From Seonamhaeicola sediminis (GTDB taxonomy: Bacteria > Bacteroidota > Bacteroidia > Flavobacteriales > Flavobacteriaceae): a stretch of 64,000 bases of DNA. Both the position numbers and the translations under genes were made by a program. Of the stretch, positions 33,372 through 41,998 are shown in pieces (position 1 is the stretch's first letter; each line of letters starts with the position of its first letter). The notes under the pieces were generated by a model that saw nothing but the letters and a program-made list of their open reading frames with translations, was not told where the DNA came from and ran no database searches. The stretch is from positions 508,030 to 572,029 of the forward strand of contig NZ_SMZJ02000004.1 of the NCBI RefSeq assembly GCF_004358095.2. The letters run 5' to 3'.

Positions 33372-34142
33372 TTAAATTTCAAAAAATAAGTCTGTTATAA
33401 ACACAGCTATAAAATCTAAAACAAAAAGTAGCATTGATGAAAACACCACTGCCGAATTAGCAGCTGCACCAACGCCAACGGTACCTTTTTCACAATAATA
33501 GCCTTTATAACACCCTACAAGGCCAATGGCAAACCCAAAGAAAAAAGTCTTAATAGTAGCAGGAATGATATCTCCAAAGGCTATGGAATTAAATACTTTG
33601 TTAAAGTATAATTGAAAAGATACATCTCCTTTAATGTTTTCTACCAAATAAGATCCATATAAGGCAATAGCATCTCCAAAAATTACTAAAATAGGTAAGG
33701 TAAGAGTTGCAGCTAAAACTCTTGTAACCACTAGAAATTTGAATGGATTTGTGCCAGAAACTTCCATGGCATCAATCTGCTCAGTGACTCGCATGGACCC
33801 TAATTCAGCACCTATGCCAGAGGCTATTCTGCCAGCAAATGTAAGCGCTATAATAACGGGGCCAATTTCTCTTATTATAGAAATACTTACCATTGAAGGC
33901 ATCCATGACTCTGCACCAAATTCTTCTAATGTAGGGCGGGTTTGTAGTGTAATTACCAAGCCAATAATAAAACCAGTTACACTAACTAATAAAAGTGATT
34001 TGTTTCCTATGCTATAGCACTGTCTTATAAGTGCTTTAAACTCAAAAGGTTTGGAAAATAATTCTCTGAAAAACCGAAGAGCAAAATATGTAAGCTCACC
34101 AATTTCTATAAAAAAGCACTTTATAAGGCTTGATTTTGCCAT
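33372..34142 (-). CDS. mlaE: MlaE-family ABC permease
   Basis: 256 aa. Multi-pass membrane protein with the MlaE hallmarks SVTGFIIGLVITLQT and IIREIGPVIIALTFAGRIASGIGAELGSMRVTEQIDAME. First gene of mlaE-F-D. The operon has promoter E with the stress palindrome, so lipid transport to or from the outer membrane is tied to the same regulon as Hsp20 and the USPs. Confidence 0.93.
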   Translation of the reverse strand: MAKSSLIKCFFIEIGELTYFALRFFRELFSKPFEFKALIRQCYSIGNKSLLLVSVTGFIIGLVITLQTRPTLEEFGAESWMPSMVSISIIREIGPVIIALTFAGRIASGIGAELGSMRVTEQIDAMEVSGTNPFKFLVVTRVLAATLTLPILVIFGDAIALYGSYLVENIKGDVSFQLYFNKVFNSIAFGDIIPATIKTFFFGFAIGLVGCYKGYYCEKGTVGVGAAANSAVVFSSMLLFVLDFIAVFITDLFFEI

Positions 34143-34163
34143 AATATATAACCTCCAATCTAA

Positions 34164-34206
34164 TAAATTTACATATTAATTGTTAGACACTGAATGACAT
34201 ATATCA
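34164..34206 (-). promoter_or_regulatory. Stress-regulon promoter E: palindrome TGACATATATCA plus -7 box TAAATTTA (mlaEFD)
   Basis: Palindrome at 34195-34206; the minus-strand box TAAATTTA at 34171-34164; centres 33 bp apart. The mlaE ATG is 22 bp past the box. Confidence 0.65.
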
Positions 34207-34428
34207 TATTAGAATACCAACATTTATTATCTTTAATTTACTTCGTGAGATTTTATTACCACTATAAATTGATTTTAAACTAATCATATTTTAGTTTAAC
34301 CAAATTAAGTATGTAAAAAAAGGAGGGCTTGAGTGATATTTCCTTTTTTTGCTCCTAATTTTGATAATAGTGTAAAACTTCGTTAATATTTTTAACGCAA
34401 TCATTCGTCATAAACCTTTTAAAGGTGT

Positions 34429-34436
34429 TATTTTTG
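34429..34436 (+). promoter_or_regulatory. -7 box TATTTTTG for the helicase gene
   Basis: A perfect TAnnTTTG box 19 bp before the ATG at 34456; TTCG at 34404-34407 is a weak -33 element 21 bp upstream. The rest of the 313-bp gap from 34143 holds promoter E and an imperfect AAAAAAGGA / TCCTTTTTT hairpin near 34315-34350; I see no gene in it. Confidence 0.6.
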
Positions 34437-34455
34437 TTGGGTCAAAATTTTTTGC

Positions 34456-36012
34456 ATGTCCGTTATATCTCAAATCGAATTAGAAGAAAGAAAAACCGGT
34501 AAAGATCTTTACAGCTATCAAAAAGGTGCCATTGATAAAATTTTCAAAAGTTTTGATGAGTCGCCTTCAGATTATCACTTACTATATCAATTACCAACAG
34601 GAGGAGGAAAAACTGTTATTTTTTCCGAAATAGTTAGGCAATACCTTAAAAATCACCAGAAAAAAGTTTTAGTGATGACACACCGCATAGAGTTATGTAA
34701 ACAAACATCTAGTATGCTTACTGAGTTTGGTGTGGTGAACAAGGTAGTTGACAGTAAGGCAAATTTAAATGATCAAGCTCAATATAGTTGTTTTGTGGCT
34801 ATGGTAGAAACCTTGAACAATAGGTTACATGATGATAAACTTGATATTTCAGATATTGGGTTGGTAATTATAGATGAAGCCCATTACAACTCCTTTACTA
34901 AACTATTTAAATTTTTCAGCCAGTCGTTTATTTTAGGGGTTACTGCAACACCTTTAAGTTCGAGCATAGAACTACCAATGACCGATAATTATGACGAGTT
35001 AATTGTAGGCGAAAGCATTGAGTCTTTAATAGAAAATGGTTTTTTGGCAAGAGCAGAAATGTTTAGTTATAATGTTGGATTAACCTCTTTGGTGGTTGGA
35101 GCTAATGGTGATTATACGGTAAAATCTTCAGAAGACTTATATACTGATGATAACATGCTCACCAAGCTTTTAAGAGCTTATGAGGAACGCTCAAAACACA
35201 AAAAAACATTAATTTTTAATAATGGTATCAACACGTCCCTGCATGTATATGATACTTTTAGAAGAGCAGGCTACCCCATAGCTCATCTGGATAATACACA
35301 CTCTAAAAAAGAACGTGCTAAAATTTTAAAGTGGTTTAAAAATACCCCAGATGCTATTTTAACTTCGGTTAGTATTTTAACAACCGGTTTTGATGAACCC
35401 ACCGTTGAAAGTATTATTCTAAACAGAGCTACAAAATCACTTACCTTATACTATCAAATGATAGGTAGGGGTTCTAGGGTGTTAGAAAATAAAAAGACAT
35501 TTCAAGTAATTGATTTAGGAAATAACTTTCATCGTTTTGGACCTTGGGGAGATAATTTAGATTGGCAACGTATTTTCAAATCACCTAATTATTATTTAGA
35601 TTCCTTATTAAGTGATGAGGAATTAGAAAGTAATTTTAGGTACGAAATGCCTGATGACCTAAGGGAAGAATTTGCAAATTCTGATGACGTTCATTTCGAC
35701 ATTCAAAAAACCTATGTAGATTCTATAAGAGCAGGCGAGTCTTCAAAAGTAGTATTAGAGCGCTCTATTGCACAACACGGTCATATATGTATTGAGAACA
35801 GTGAAGATGTTTATGATGCTTTGACTTTAGCTAGAAAATTAGGCGACGATATAGATTTTAGAATTAACAGATATACCAAATGTATTAGTAAAAGTACCTA
35901 CAATTTTGTAGAGTGGTTGAAGGGTGAATACAGAAAAAAGCTCAACTCTTATATTCGTGTAAACTTTGATGAGGTTTTTGAAACCATACACGGATACCCA
36001 CCTGAAGATTAA
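34456..36012 (+). CDS. DEAD/DEAH-box (SF2) helicase
   Basis: 518 aa. Motif I QLPTGGGKTVIF, DEAH-type motif II VIIDEAHYN, motif III GVTATPLS, a helicase-C domain (TLIFNNGINTSLHVYDTF ... VSILTTGFDEPTVES) and motif VI QMIGRGSR. This is the UvrB/type III Res-like SF2 group, acting on DNA or RNA; no partner nuclease or methylase is adjacent. The C-terminal ~120 residues are not recognised. Not obviously part of the stress island. Confidence 0.88.
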   Translation: MSVISQIELEERKTGKDLYSYQKGAIDKIFKSFDESPSDYHLLYQLPTGGGKTVIFSEIVRQYLKNHQKKVLVMTHRIELCKQTSSMLTEFGVVNKVVDSKANLNDQAQYSCFVAMVETLNNRLHDDKLDISDIGLVIIDEAHYNSFTKLFKFFSQSFILGVTATPLSSSIELPMTDNYDELIVGESIESLIENGFLARAEMFSYNVGLTSLVVGANGDYTVKSSEDLYTDDNMLTKLLRAYEERSKHKKTLIFNNGINTSLHVYDTFRRAGYPIAHLDNTHSKKERAKILKWFKNTPDAILTSVSILTTGFDEPTVESIILNRATKSLTLYYQMIGRGSRVLENKKTFQVIDLGNNFHRFGPWGDNLDWQRIFKSPNYYLDSLLSDEELESNFRYEMPDDLREEFANSDDVHFDIQKTYVDSIRAGESSKVVLERSIAQHGHICIENSEDVYDALTLARKLGDDIDFRINRYTKCISKSTYNFVEWLKGEYRKKLNSYIRVNFDEVFETIHGYPPED

Positions 36013-36041
36013 AAATTCATTCCAATTAAAAACTAAAGCTA

Positions 36042-36890
36042 TTGGACATTAGAAGGGCTTTAAAATTTATGCTTATTAGTACATTGTCTTTTGCTTGTAT
36101 GAACAGCATTGTAAAGTACTTAGTTCACTTTAGCGCTTATCAAATAGTGTTCTTTAGGTCTATTTCTACTTTGGTATTTACTATGGTATTTCTTCTACGA
36201 AATCGTGTGCCTATTATGGGGAATAACAAAAAGATTTTGGTTTTAAGGGGTTTGGTAGGGGTTACCTCTATGACACTCTTTTTTATGTCTACCAAGTATT
36301 TACCAATAGGAACGGCAGTTTCATTAAGATATTTAGCACCTGTTTTTGCAGCTATTTTTGCCATTTTATTTTTAAAGGAAACAATAAGGCCTGTGCAATG
36401 GTTATTTTTCTTAATGGCTTTTAGTGGGGTTGTTATTTTAAAAGGCTTTGACATGGAACTAAATAGCTATGGGCTAATACTTATTTTAATTTCGGCATTA
36501 TTTAGTGGTTTGGTTTATGTTGTTCTGAGTAAGATTGGAAAAACCGAGCATCCAGTTGTAGTAGTTAATTATTTTATGGCGGTGTCTGTTTTGGTTGGAG
36601 GGTTATTATCAATTGGTAATTGGGTGAACCCTATTGGTATTGAATGGATCTTATTACTTGGTTTAGGTGTTTTTGGGTATTTTGGACAAGTGTATATGAC
36701 CAAAGCATTCCAAACCGTATCATCTACAAGTCAGATTGCACCACTTAAATATCTAGAAACCATTTTTACACTGCTTCTTGGAGTCTTTATTTTTGCCGAA
36801 GTTTATACATTCTGGAGCTTGTTGGGAATTTGCTTAATCATTGTGGGGTTGATATTAAATGCACAGTTCAAGGAAAAAATAAAAAGTTAG
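36042..36890 (+). CDS. DMT/EamA-family transporter
   Basis: 282 aa with about ten hydrophobic helices in two EamA halves (FMLISTLSFACMNSIVKYL and LILISALFSGLVYVVLSKIG), ending in a typical SLLGICLIIVGLILNA helix. It probably exports a metabolite such as an amino acid or drug-like compound. It is 6 bp before the MFS gene, suggesting a transporter operon. Confidence 0.88.
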   Translation: MDIRRALKFMLISTLSFACMNSIVKYLVHFSAYQIVFFRSISTLVFTMVFLLRNRVPIMGNNKKILVLRGLVGVTSMTLFFMSTKYLPIGTAVSLRYLAPVFAAIFAILFLKETIRPVQWLFFLMAFSGVVILKGFDMELNSYGLILILISALFSGLVYVVLSKIGKTEHPVVVVNYFMAVSVLVGGLLSIGNWVNPIGIEWILLLGLGVFGYFGQVYMTKAFQTVSSTSQIAPLKYLETIFTLLLGVFIFAEVYTFWSLLGICLIIVGLILNAQFKEKIKS

Positions 36891-36896
36891 GTATTT

Positions 36897-38198
36897 ATGC
36901 GGCGAGCAAATAAGTTTTCCTTTGTAGAACCAAAAAAATCACCTGTATTCTATGGGTATTTTATTCTTCTTTTTGGAACCATAGGTATTCTGGCCAGTAT
37001 TCCAGGTCAAACGGTTGGTGTTTCAGTATTTACAGACCCTGTAAAAGATGCTTTAGAACTTACCAGAAACCAATTTAGTAATGCTTATATGATTGGTACA
37101 TTGTCAAGCTCACTATTAATAGGAAGAGCTGGAAGGTGGTTTGATAAATTTGGAGCTCGCTTTGTAGCTTTTTTTGCAGCATTATTACTTGGCATTTCCC
37201 TAGTTTTGTGTTCACTTTCGGTTAATATTAGTAAAAGTATTTCAGATGCTTTTAATACCCAGTCTTGGTTCATTCCATTTACTATTATAACTGTTTTGTT
37301 TTTTTTAATACGGTTTAGCGGACAAGGCGTTATAACAATGGCATCACGTAATATGATCATGCTTTGGTTTGATAAAAATAGAGGTAAAGTAAACTCCATA
37401 AGCAGTATAGCAGTGTCATTAGGGTTTTCAATGTCTCCAATAGTGTTTAGTAGTTTAATTGACAACTACGGATGGCAGAAAAGTTGGCTAATATTGGCAC
37501 TTTGTTTGTTTTCTTTTAGCTTTTTCATCATTCAGTTTTATAGAGATAAACCAGAAGATTTTAGATTGATGCCAGATGGCTTTAATTCTAATAAAAAAGA
37601 CACCAATAAAATTATAATTAAAAGTGATTTTACACTTGCTGAAGCCAAAAAAACAAGAGCTTTCTGGATTATTGGATTTATTTTAGCATTTAACAGTTTT
37701 TTTATAACGGGCTTTACATTTCATGTGGTTTCAATTTTTGAAAGTCAAGGGTTTATTAAATCACAGGCAATTGCTGTTTTTGTACCTATTTCTATCATAG
37801 CTATAATAGTTTCAACGTTATGTAATATTTTAAGCGATTACATTAAGCATAGAATCTATATCCTCATAATGATTATAAGTGGTTTTATAGCCTCATTGGG
37901 GTTGTTGTTTTTATCAAAAACTATAGGTGTATACCTTTTGATAGTTGGTTTAGGAATTTTAGGTGGGTTATTTGCCGTTGTAAATGCTGTAACATGGCCA
38001 AAATATTTTGGAAGAAAACATTTGGGAGCCATAACGGGGAAAATCATGAGCTTTTTGGTGGTTGCCAGTGCCATAGCCCCTACAGTATTTAGTTATTGTT
38101 TTAGTACTCTTGGAACATATGAATTCATTAGTTTAATAAACATAGTGTTTTTATTGGTTCTTTTTATTGGGTTTTTTAAGGTGAAAAACCCACAATAA
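36897..38198 (+). CDS. Major facilitator superfamily transporter
   Basis: 433 aa, about twelve transmembrane helices, with the MFS loop motif GRAGRWFDKFGARF after helix 2 and a related segment NILSDYIKHRIYI between the halves. The GYFILLFGTIGILASIPGQTVGVSVFTDP opening resembles oxalate/formate-antiporter-like members. Substrate unknown. Its TAA lies within the 5' arm of the following hairpin. Confidence 0.88.
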   Translation: MRRANKFSFVEPKKSPVFYGYFILLFGTIGILASIPGQTVGVSVFTDPVKDALELTRNQFSNAYMIGTLSSSLLIGRAGRWFDKFGARFVAFFAALLLGISLVLCSLSVNISKSISDAFNTQSWFIPFTIITVLFFLIRFSGQGVITMASRNMIMLWFDKNRGKVNSISSIAVSLGFSMSPIVFSSLIDNYGWQKSWLILALCLFSFSFFIIQFYRDKPEDFRLMPDGFNSNKKDTNKIIIKSDFTLAEAKKTRAFWIIGFILAFNSFFITGFTFHVVSIFESQGFIKSQAIAVFVPISIIAIIVSTLCNILSDYIKHRIYILIMIISGFIASLGLLFLSKTIGVYLLIVGLGILGGLFAVVNAVTWPKYFGRKHLGAITGKIMSFLVVASAIAPTVFSYCFSTLGTYEFISLINIVFLLVLFIGFFKVKNPQ

Positions 38199-38221
38199 GC
38201 AATAGGTTTATGTTGCTTATT
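38194..38221 (+). terminator. Probable terminator overlapping the MFS stop codon
   Basis: A 9-bp stem AATAAGCAA / TTGCTTATT with a 10-nt loop. Weak U-tract, but it sits between the MFS stop and the next promoter. Confidence 0.5.
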
Positions 38222-38225
38222 AATC

Positions 38226-38256
38226 TTGATTAACCCATACGATATTTGTACTTTTG
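38226..38256 (+). promoter_or_regulatory. Housekeeping promoter TTG-20-TACTTTTG
   Basis: TTG (38226-38228), a 20-bp spacer and TACTTTTG (38249-38256) match the Bacteroidota -33/-7 pattern. The GT9 ATG is 31 bp downstream. Confidence 0.7.
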
Positions 38257-38286
38257 GATGCTTTTAATTATTAGCTTAATAAATAA

Positions 38287-39330
38287 ATGACCTTTAAAAC
38301 CCGTATTAATAGTTTTAGGAGAAAATTAATGAAAGGACTTACCAAAAATGTTGGTAGTTCTTCTGTAGCTCCAAAAAAAGGTGATCTTAAAAGAGAGGAT
38401 GTTAAAAATGTTTTAATTATACGTCCAAATCACCGTTTGGGAAATCAACTATTGCTAACACCTCTTGTTCAGGAGGTCTTAAACACGTTTCCTAATTGCC
38501 AAGTAGATTTATTTGTAAAAGGAGGGGTAGCACATCCTGTTTTTCAAAATTATGATAGAGTAGACAAAATCATTAAACTTCCAAGAAAGCCTTTTAATAA
38601 CTTGTTTAAATATGCCAAAAGTTGGTTATCTATTAAAGGTAAACCTTATGATTTGGTTATCAATGGGGATAAAAACTCCTCTTCTGGTAGGTTATTGACC
38701 AAACTAGCTAGAGCTAAATTTAAAATTTTTGGTGAAGCTATTGAAGCCATTCAAAGTAAATATGATGATTATGAACATATCTCAAAATGTCCTATTTATA
38801 ATCTACGTTACTATTTAGAAAAAGCTGATTTTGATTACAGTGAGGATTTACCAGTATTGGATATCAAATTAAGTGAAATAGAAATAGCCGAAGGAAAAAA
38901 GACCCTTAAAGATTTAGTAAATAACGATAAAAAGACCATTTGTATTTATACCAATGCCACTGGAGATAAGTGCTATTCTGAAACTTGGTGGGACATATTT
39001 TATCAAAGGTTATTAAAAGAGTTTCCAGAATATAACATCATAGAAATGTTACCTATAGAAAACATTTCAAAAATTAATTTTAAGGCTACAAATTTCTACA
39101 GCAAGGATATAAGGGAAATGGGTGGTATATTGCACAATACAGCTATTTTTATTGCGGCTGATAATGGTGTGATGCATTTAGCTAGTGCTTCGTTAGTACC
39201 TACAATTGGTTTCTTTTCAGTTACTAATGAAGCTATTTACAGGCCTTATGGAAATGGTAGTATGGCACTAAACACGAATAACACCAATATAGAAGACTGG
39301 TTTAAAGCTATTAAAGTTGTTTTATGTTAG
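38287..39330 (+). CDS. Glycosyltransferase family 9 (heptosyltransferase-like)
   Basis: 347 aa. NVLIIRPNHRLGNQLLLTPLVQEVLNTFPNCQVDLFVKGG is the N-terminal GT9 signature, and the C-terminal half has KTICIYTNATGDKCYSETWW and FIAADNGVMHLASASLVPTIGFF, which bind the nucleotide-sugar. It probably adds a sugar to lipopolysaccharide core. A second ATG at 38329 is possible; the first is preferred for its distance to the promoter. Confidence 0.88.
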   Translation: MTFKTRINSFRRKLMKGLTKNVGSSSVAPKKGDLKREDVKNVLIIRPNHRLGNQLLLTPLVQEVLNTFPNCQVDLFVKGGVAHPVFQNYDRVDKIIKLPRKPFNNLFKYAKSWLSIKGKPYDLVINGDKNSSSGRLLTKLARAKFKIFGEAIEAIQSKYDDYEHISKCPIYNLRYYLEKADFDYSEDLPVLDIKLSEIEIAEGKKTLKDLVNNDKKTICIYTNATGDKCYSETWWDIFYQRLLKEFPEYNIIEMLPIENISKINFKATNFYSKDIREMGGILHNTAIFIAADNGVMHLASASLVPTIGFFSVTNEAIYRPYGNGSMALNTNNTNIEDWFKAIKVVLC

Positions 39331-39392
39331 TAACGCTTTTAATTTTTTTGGTAGTTAGTTAACAACTATTAGTCTTTTATTTGTAAATTAAT

Positions 39393-39422
39393 TGACGGAC
39401 GTCATAATAAATCTTATTTTAG
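39393..39422 (+). promoter_or_regulatory. Palindrome TGACGGACGTCA overlapping a TATTTTAG box (crp/fnr gene)
   Basis: An imperfect 12-bp Crp/Fnr-type palindrome (TGAC....GTCA) at 39393-39404 with the -7-like box at 39415-39422. The centres are only 20 bp apart, so the site covers the -33/-7 spacer, a repressor position, unlike the 33-bp activator spacing of sites A-E. Confidence 0.45.
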
Positions 39423-39440
39423 AATTCATATTTCAAATAA

Positions 39441-40016
39441 ATGAACCCAAACAAAGCTTTTTTAAATTCTTTTGTTAATGTTTCAGAAGAAACCTTTGCC
39501 GAATTAGAAGCCATAACTAATTACATAAAAGTTCCTGCAGGAACAGAATTGGTAGGATTAGGAGACGTTCCATCAAAAATATATTTATTGGTATCTGGAG
39601 TTGTAAGATGTTATTTAACTACTGAATCTGGGAAAGAATTTAACAAGAGTTTTTACTTACCAACATGTTTTTTTGCATCTCTAACAGCATTAATAAAAAA
39701 AAGCCCATCAATATTTGTTTTTGAAACCATAACAGATTGTAAAATTTATGAAATAGATTACTATAAATTCAGAGGTCTTTGTAAAAGCCATGAATCTATA
39801 AATACCCTTTATTCAAAAGTTTTGGAAGAGGTTTATATGAAGTATGAAAACCGCCTTGTGGAACTAATATCACTTGATGCCAAAGACAGATATTTTGCTT
39901 TACTGGAGCAAACCCCAAATATAGATGAGTTAATCCCGCAATATCATATTGCTTCTTATTTAGGTATTACACCAGTACAATTAAGCCGGATTAGAAAAAA
40001 AATAGAAGACAATTAA
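39441..40016 (+). CDS. Crp/Fnr-family transcriptional regulator
   Basis: 191 aa. N-terminal cNMP-binding beta-roll (VPAGTELVGLGDVPSKIYLLVSGVVRCYLTTESGKEFNKSFYLP ... TDCKIYEIDYYKF), then a helical linker and a Crp-type helix-turn-helix (YHIASYLGITPVQLSRIRKKI). The usual cAMP-contacting Arg/Glu set is not evident, so the effector is unknown. A palindrome in its own promoter suggests autoregulation. Confidence 0.9.
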   Translation: MNPNKAFLNSFVNVSEETFAELEAITNYIKVPAGTELVGLGDVPSKIYLLVSGVVRCYLTTESGKEFNKSFYLPTCFFASLTALIKKSPSIFVFETITDCKIYEIDYYKFRGLCKSHESINTLYSKVLEEVYMKYENRLVELISLDAKDRYFALLEQTPNIDELIPQYHIASYLGITPVQLSRIRKKIEDN

Positions 40017-40112
40017 CATTTGTTAACAGTTAAAAAAATGTTAAGTAATATATTTGAAGGATTTCCTTTAACAGATGTAAAGTATAAAGGATTGATAGCT
40101 AACCAACCAAAA

Positions 40113-40142
40113 AAAACAGGTAAATAAATATTTACCTGTTTT
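40113..40142. terminator. Bidirectional terminator between the regulator and fumC
   Basis: A 13-bp stem AAAACAGGTAAAT / ATTTACCTGTTTT with a 4-nt loop and T/A runs on both sides. Confidence 0.85.
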
Positions 40143-40166
40143 TTATTTTATATTGAATCCTACTTT

Positions 40167-41564
40167 TTATTTCATACTACCAACCATGTCTTCGGGTTTT
40201 ACCCAAGCATCATATTCTTCAGCGGTAACATAGCCTAAATTAATAGCTTCCTCTTTTAAAGTGGTTCCATTTTTATGGGCTGTATTAGCAATCTCTGCGG
40301 CTTTGTAATAGCCTATTTTGGTGTTCAAGGCAGTTACAAGCATTAAAGAATTATTTAATAATTCTTTAATAGTTGCATAATTAGGTTCTATGCCAACAGC
40401 GCAATTAACATCAAAACTTATACAAGCATCACCAATTAATTGGGCAGATTGCAATACGTTAGCTGCCATAACGGGCTTAAATACATTCAATTCATAGTGT
40501 CCTTGTGTACCACCAACAGAGACGGTAACATCGTTACCAATTACTTGAGCACATACCATAGTCATGGCTTCACATTGCGTTGGGTTGACTTTACCAGGCA
40601 TAATAGAACTTCCTGGTTCATTGGCAGGGATTATAATTTCACCAATACCGCTTCTTGGGCCAGAGGCCATCATTCTAATATCATTGGCAATTTTATTTAA
40701 TGAAACAGCCAATTGTTTCAAAGCGCCATGAGTTTCAACTAAAGCATCATGAGCAGCTAATGCTTCAAATTTATTGGGTGCTGTTATAAAAGGTAAATTG
40801 GTAAATTTAGCTATATACTCTGCTACGCGTTTGTCATATCCTTTTGGTGTATTTAATCCCGTACCAACAGCAGTTCCTCCTAAAGCTAATTCGCTTAAAT
40901 GCGGTAATGTGTTTTCAAGGGCTTTAATGCCGTGGTCTAATTGTGCTACATAACCCGAGATTTCTTGTCCTAAGGTTAAAGGTGTTGCATCCATTAAGTG
41001 CGTTCTACCTATTTTAACCACATCTTTGAAAGCTTCAGATTTTTTCTTTAATGTATCTCGTAGCTTTTTTACTCCAGGAATAGTAACTTCTACAACTTTT
41101 TTATAGGCAGCAATATGCATGCCGGTAGGGAAGGTGTCATTAGATGATTGTGATTTATTAACATCGTCATTAGGCTGTATGGTTTTTTCGCCCTCACCAA
41201 TAACCTTTCCAGCCAATTGATGTGCTCTATTAGCTATAACTTCGTTAACATTCATATTGCTTTGAGTACCAGAACCTGTTTGCCAAATAACCAATGGAAA
41301 TTGGTTATCATGTTTCCCTTCTAGAATCTCATCACAAACTTGAGCTATTAAATCGCGCTTTTCTATAGGTAAAACCCCCAACTCACAATTGGTAAATGCG
41401 GCTGCTTTTTTTAAGTACGCAAAACCATAAACTACTTCTAATGGCATTGATGCAGCTGGTCCAATTTTAAAGTTATTTCTAGACCTCTCAGTTTGGGCAC
41501 CCCAAAGTTTATCGGCAGGTACTTTAACCTCACCCATAGTATCTTTCTCTATTCTGAAACTCAT
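40167..41564 (-). CDS. fumC: Class II fumarate hydratase
   Basis: 465 aa, the normal length. Signature [15 protein letters not shown] with the catalytic Ser, the other conserved blocks [33 protein letters not shown] and [16 protein letters not shown]. It interconverts fumarate and malate in the TCA cycle without an iron-sulphur cluster. It stands alone, convergent with the Crp/Fnr gene. Confidence 0.97.
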   Translation of the reverse strand: MSFRIEKDTMGEVKVPADKLWGAQTERSRNNFKIGPAASMPLEVVYGFAYLKKAAAFTNCELGVLPIEKRDLIAQVCDEILEGKHDNQFPLVIWQTGSGTQSNMNVNEVIANRAHQLAGKVIGEGEKTIQPNDDVNKSQSSNDTFPTGMHIAAYKKVVEVTIPGVKKLRDTLKKKSEAFKDVVKIGRTHLMDATPLTLGQEISGYVAQLDHGIKALENTLPHLSELALGGTAVGTGLNTPKGYDKRVAEYIAKFTNLPFITAPNKFEALAAHDALVETHGALKQLAVSLNKIANDIRMMASGPRSGIGEIIIPANEPGSSIMPGKVNPTQCEAMTMVCAQVIGNDVTVSVGGTQGHYELNVFKPVMAANVLQSAQLIGDACISFDVNCAVGIEPNYATIKELLNNSLMLVTALNTKIGYYKAAEIANTAHKNGTTLKEEAINLGYVTAEEYDAWVKPEDMVGSMK

Positions 41565-41698
41565 AGTGTTTTATTATTAATAATGAAGCACAAAGTTACC
41601 CTTTTTTAAGTGGTTATTGATATGATTTTTGTTAGTTTTTAGCTATATATTCATGTAGTTTATGGTGGAAAACTATGTTGATAAAATTCAATGACATA

Positions 41699-41729
41699 TT
41701 GTATAACAAATAGCTTTGTATTATCTTTG
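41699..41729 (+). promoter_or_regulatory. Housekeeping promoter TTG-20-TATCTTTG
   Basis: TTG at 41699-41701 and TATCTTTG at 41722-41729 are 20 bp apart, an exact match to the Bacteroidota consensus, 32 bp before the ATG at 41762. Confidence 0.75.
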
Positions 41730-41761
41730 CACAAGATTTATAAAAAGACAACCAAAGAATT

Positions 41762-41938
41762 ATGTTTGAATTTGACCAATATTTAGGATTTTTAGCCTTT
41801 TTAACTATTTTAACCATTGGGTTTTGGCTAATGATTTTTTTGTTAACCTTTGTAATACCTTACTGGATTGGTGGAGCATTTATTGAAAGAATGAAAGAAA
41901 TAAAAGAAGCAAAAAAAGCTAAACGCCAAGAAGCATAA
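41762..41938 (+). CDS. 58-aa single-pass membrane protein
   Basis: ATG at 41762, TAA at 41936-41938. The peptide has a long hydrophobic helix (LAFLTILTIGFWLMIFLLTFVIPYW) followed by a strongly basic helix (KEIKEAKKAKRQEA), a plan seen in small inner-membrane regulators. It has a consensus promoter and a strong terminator of its own, so it is very probably real. Function unknown. Confidence 0.75.
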   Translation: MFEFDQYLGFLAFLTILTIGFWLMIFLLTFVIPYWIGGAFIERMKEIKEAKKAKRQEA

Positions 41939-41966
41939 ATTCTTTGAATAAAAATTAATACAATAT

Positions 41967-41994
41967 AAGGAAGCTCATTGAGCTTCCTTTTTTA
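41967..41994 (+). terminator. Intrinsic terminator after the 58-aa protein
   Basis: AAGGAAGCT / AGCTTCCTT, extended at the base of a small loop, then TTTTTT. Also usable by the convergent TonB-receptor gene. Confidence 0.85.
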
Positions 41995-41998
41995 TTTG

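Noticed and set aside
40099-40112. CTAACCAACCAAAA shared with 61098-61111 as a dispersed repeat
   Set aside because: Short, simple sequence next to two unrelated hairpins; two copies in 64 kb are not convincing.
40038-40127. 29-codon ORF after the Crp/Fnr gene (starts MLSNIFEGFP)
   Set aside because: It has no promoter of its own, ends inside the terminator hairpin and its last residues (QPKKTGK) are encoded by the A-rich arm; most likely a 3' untranslated region.
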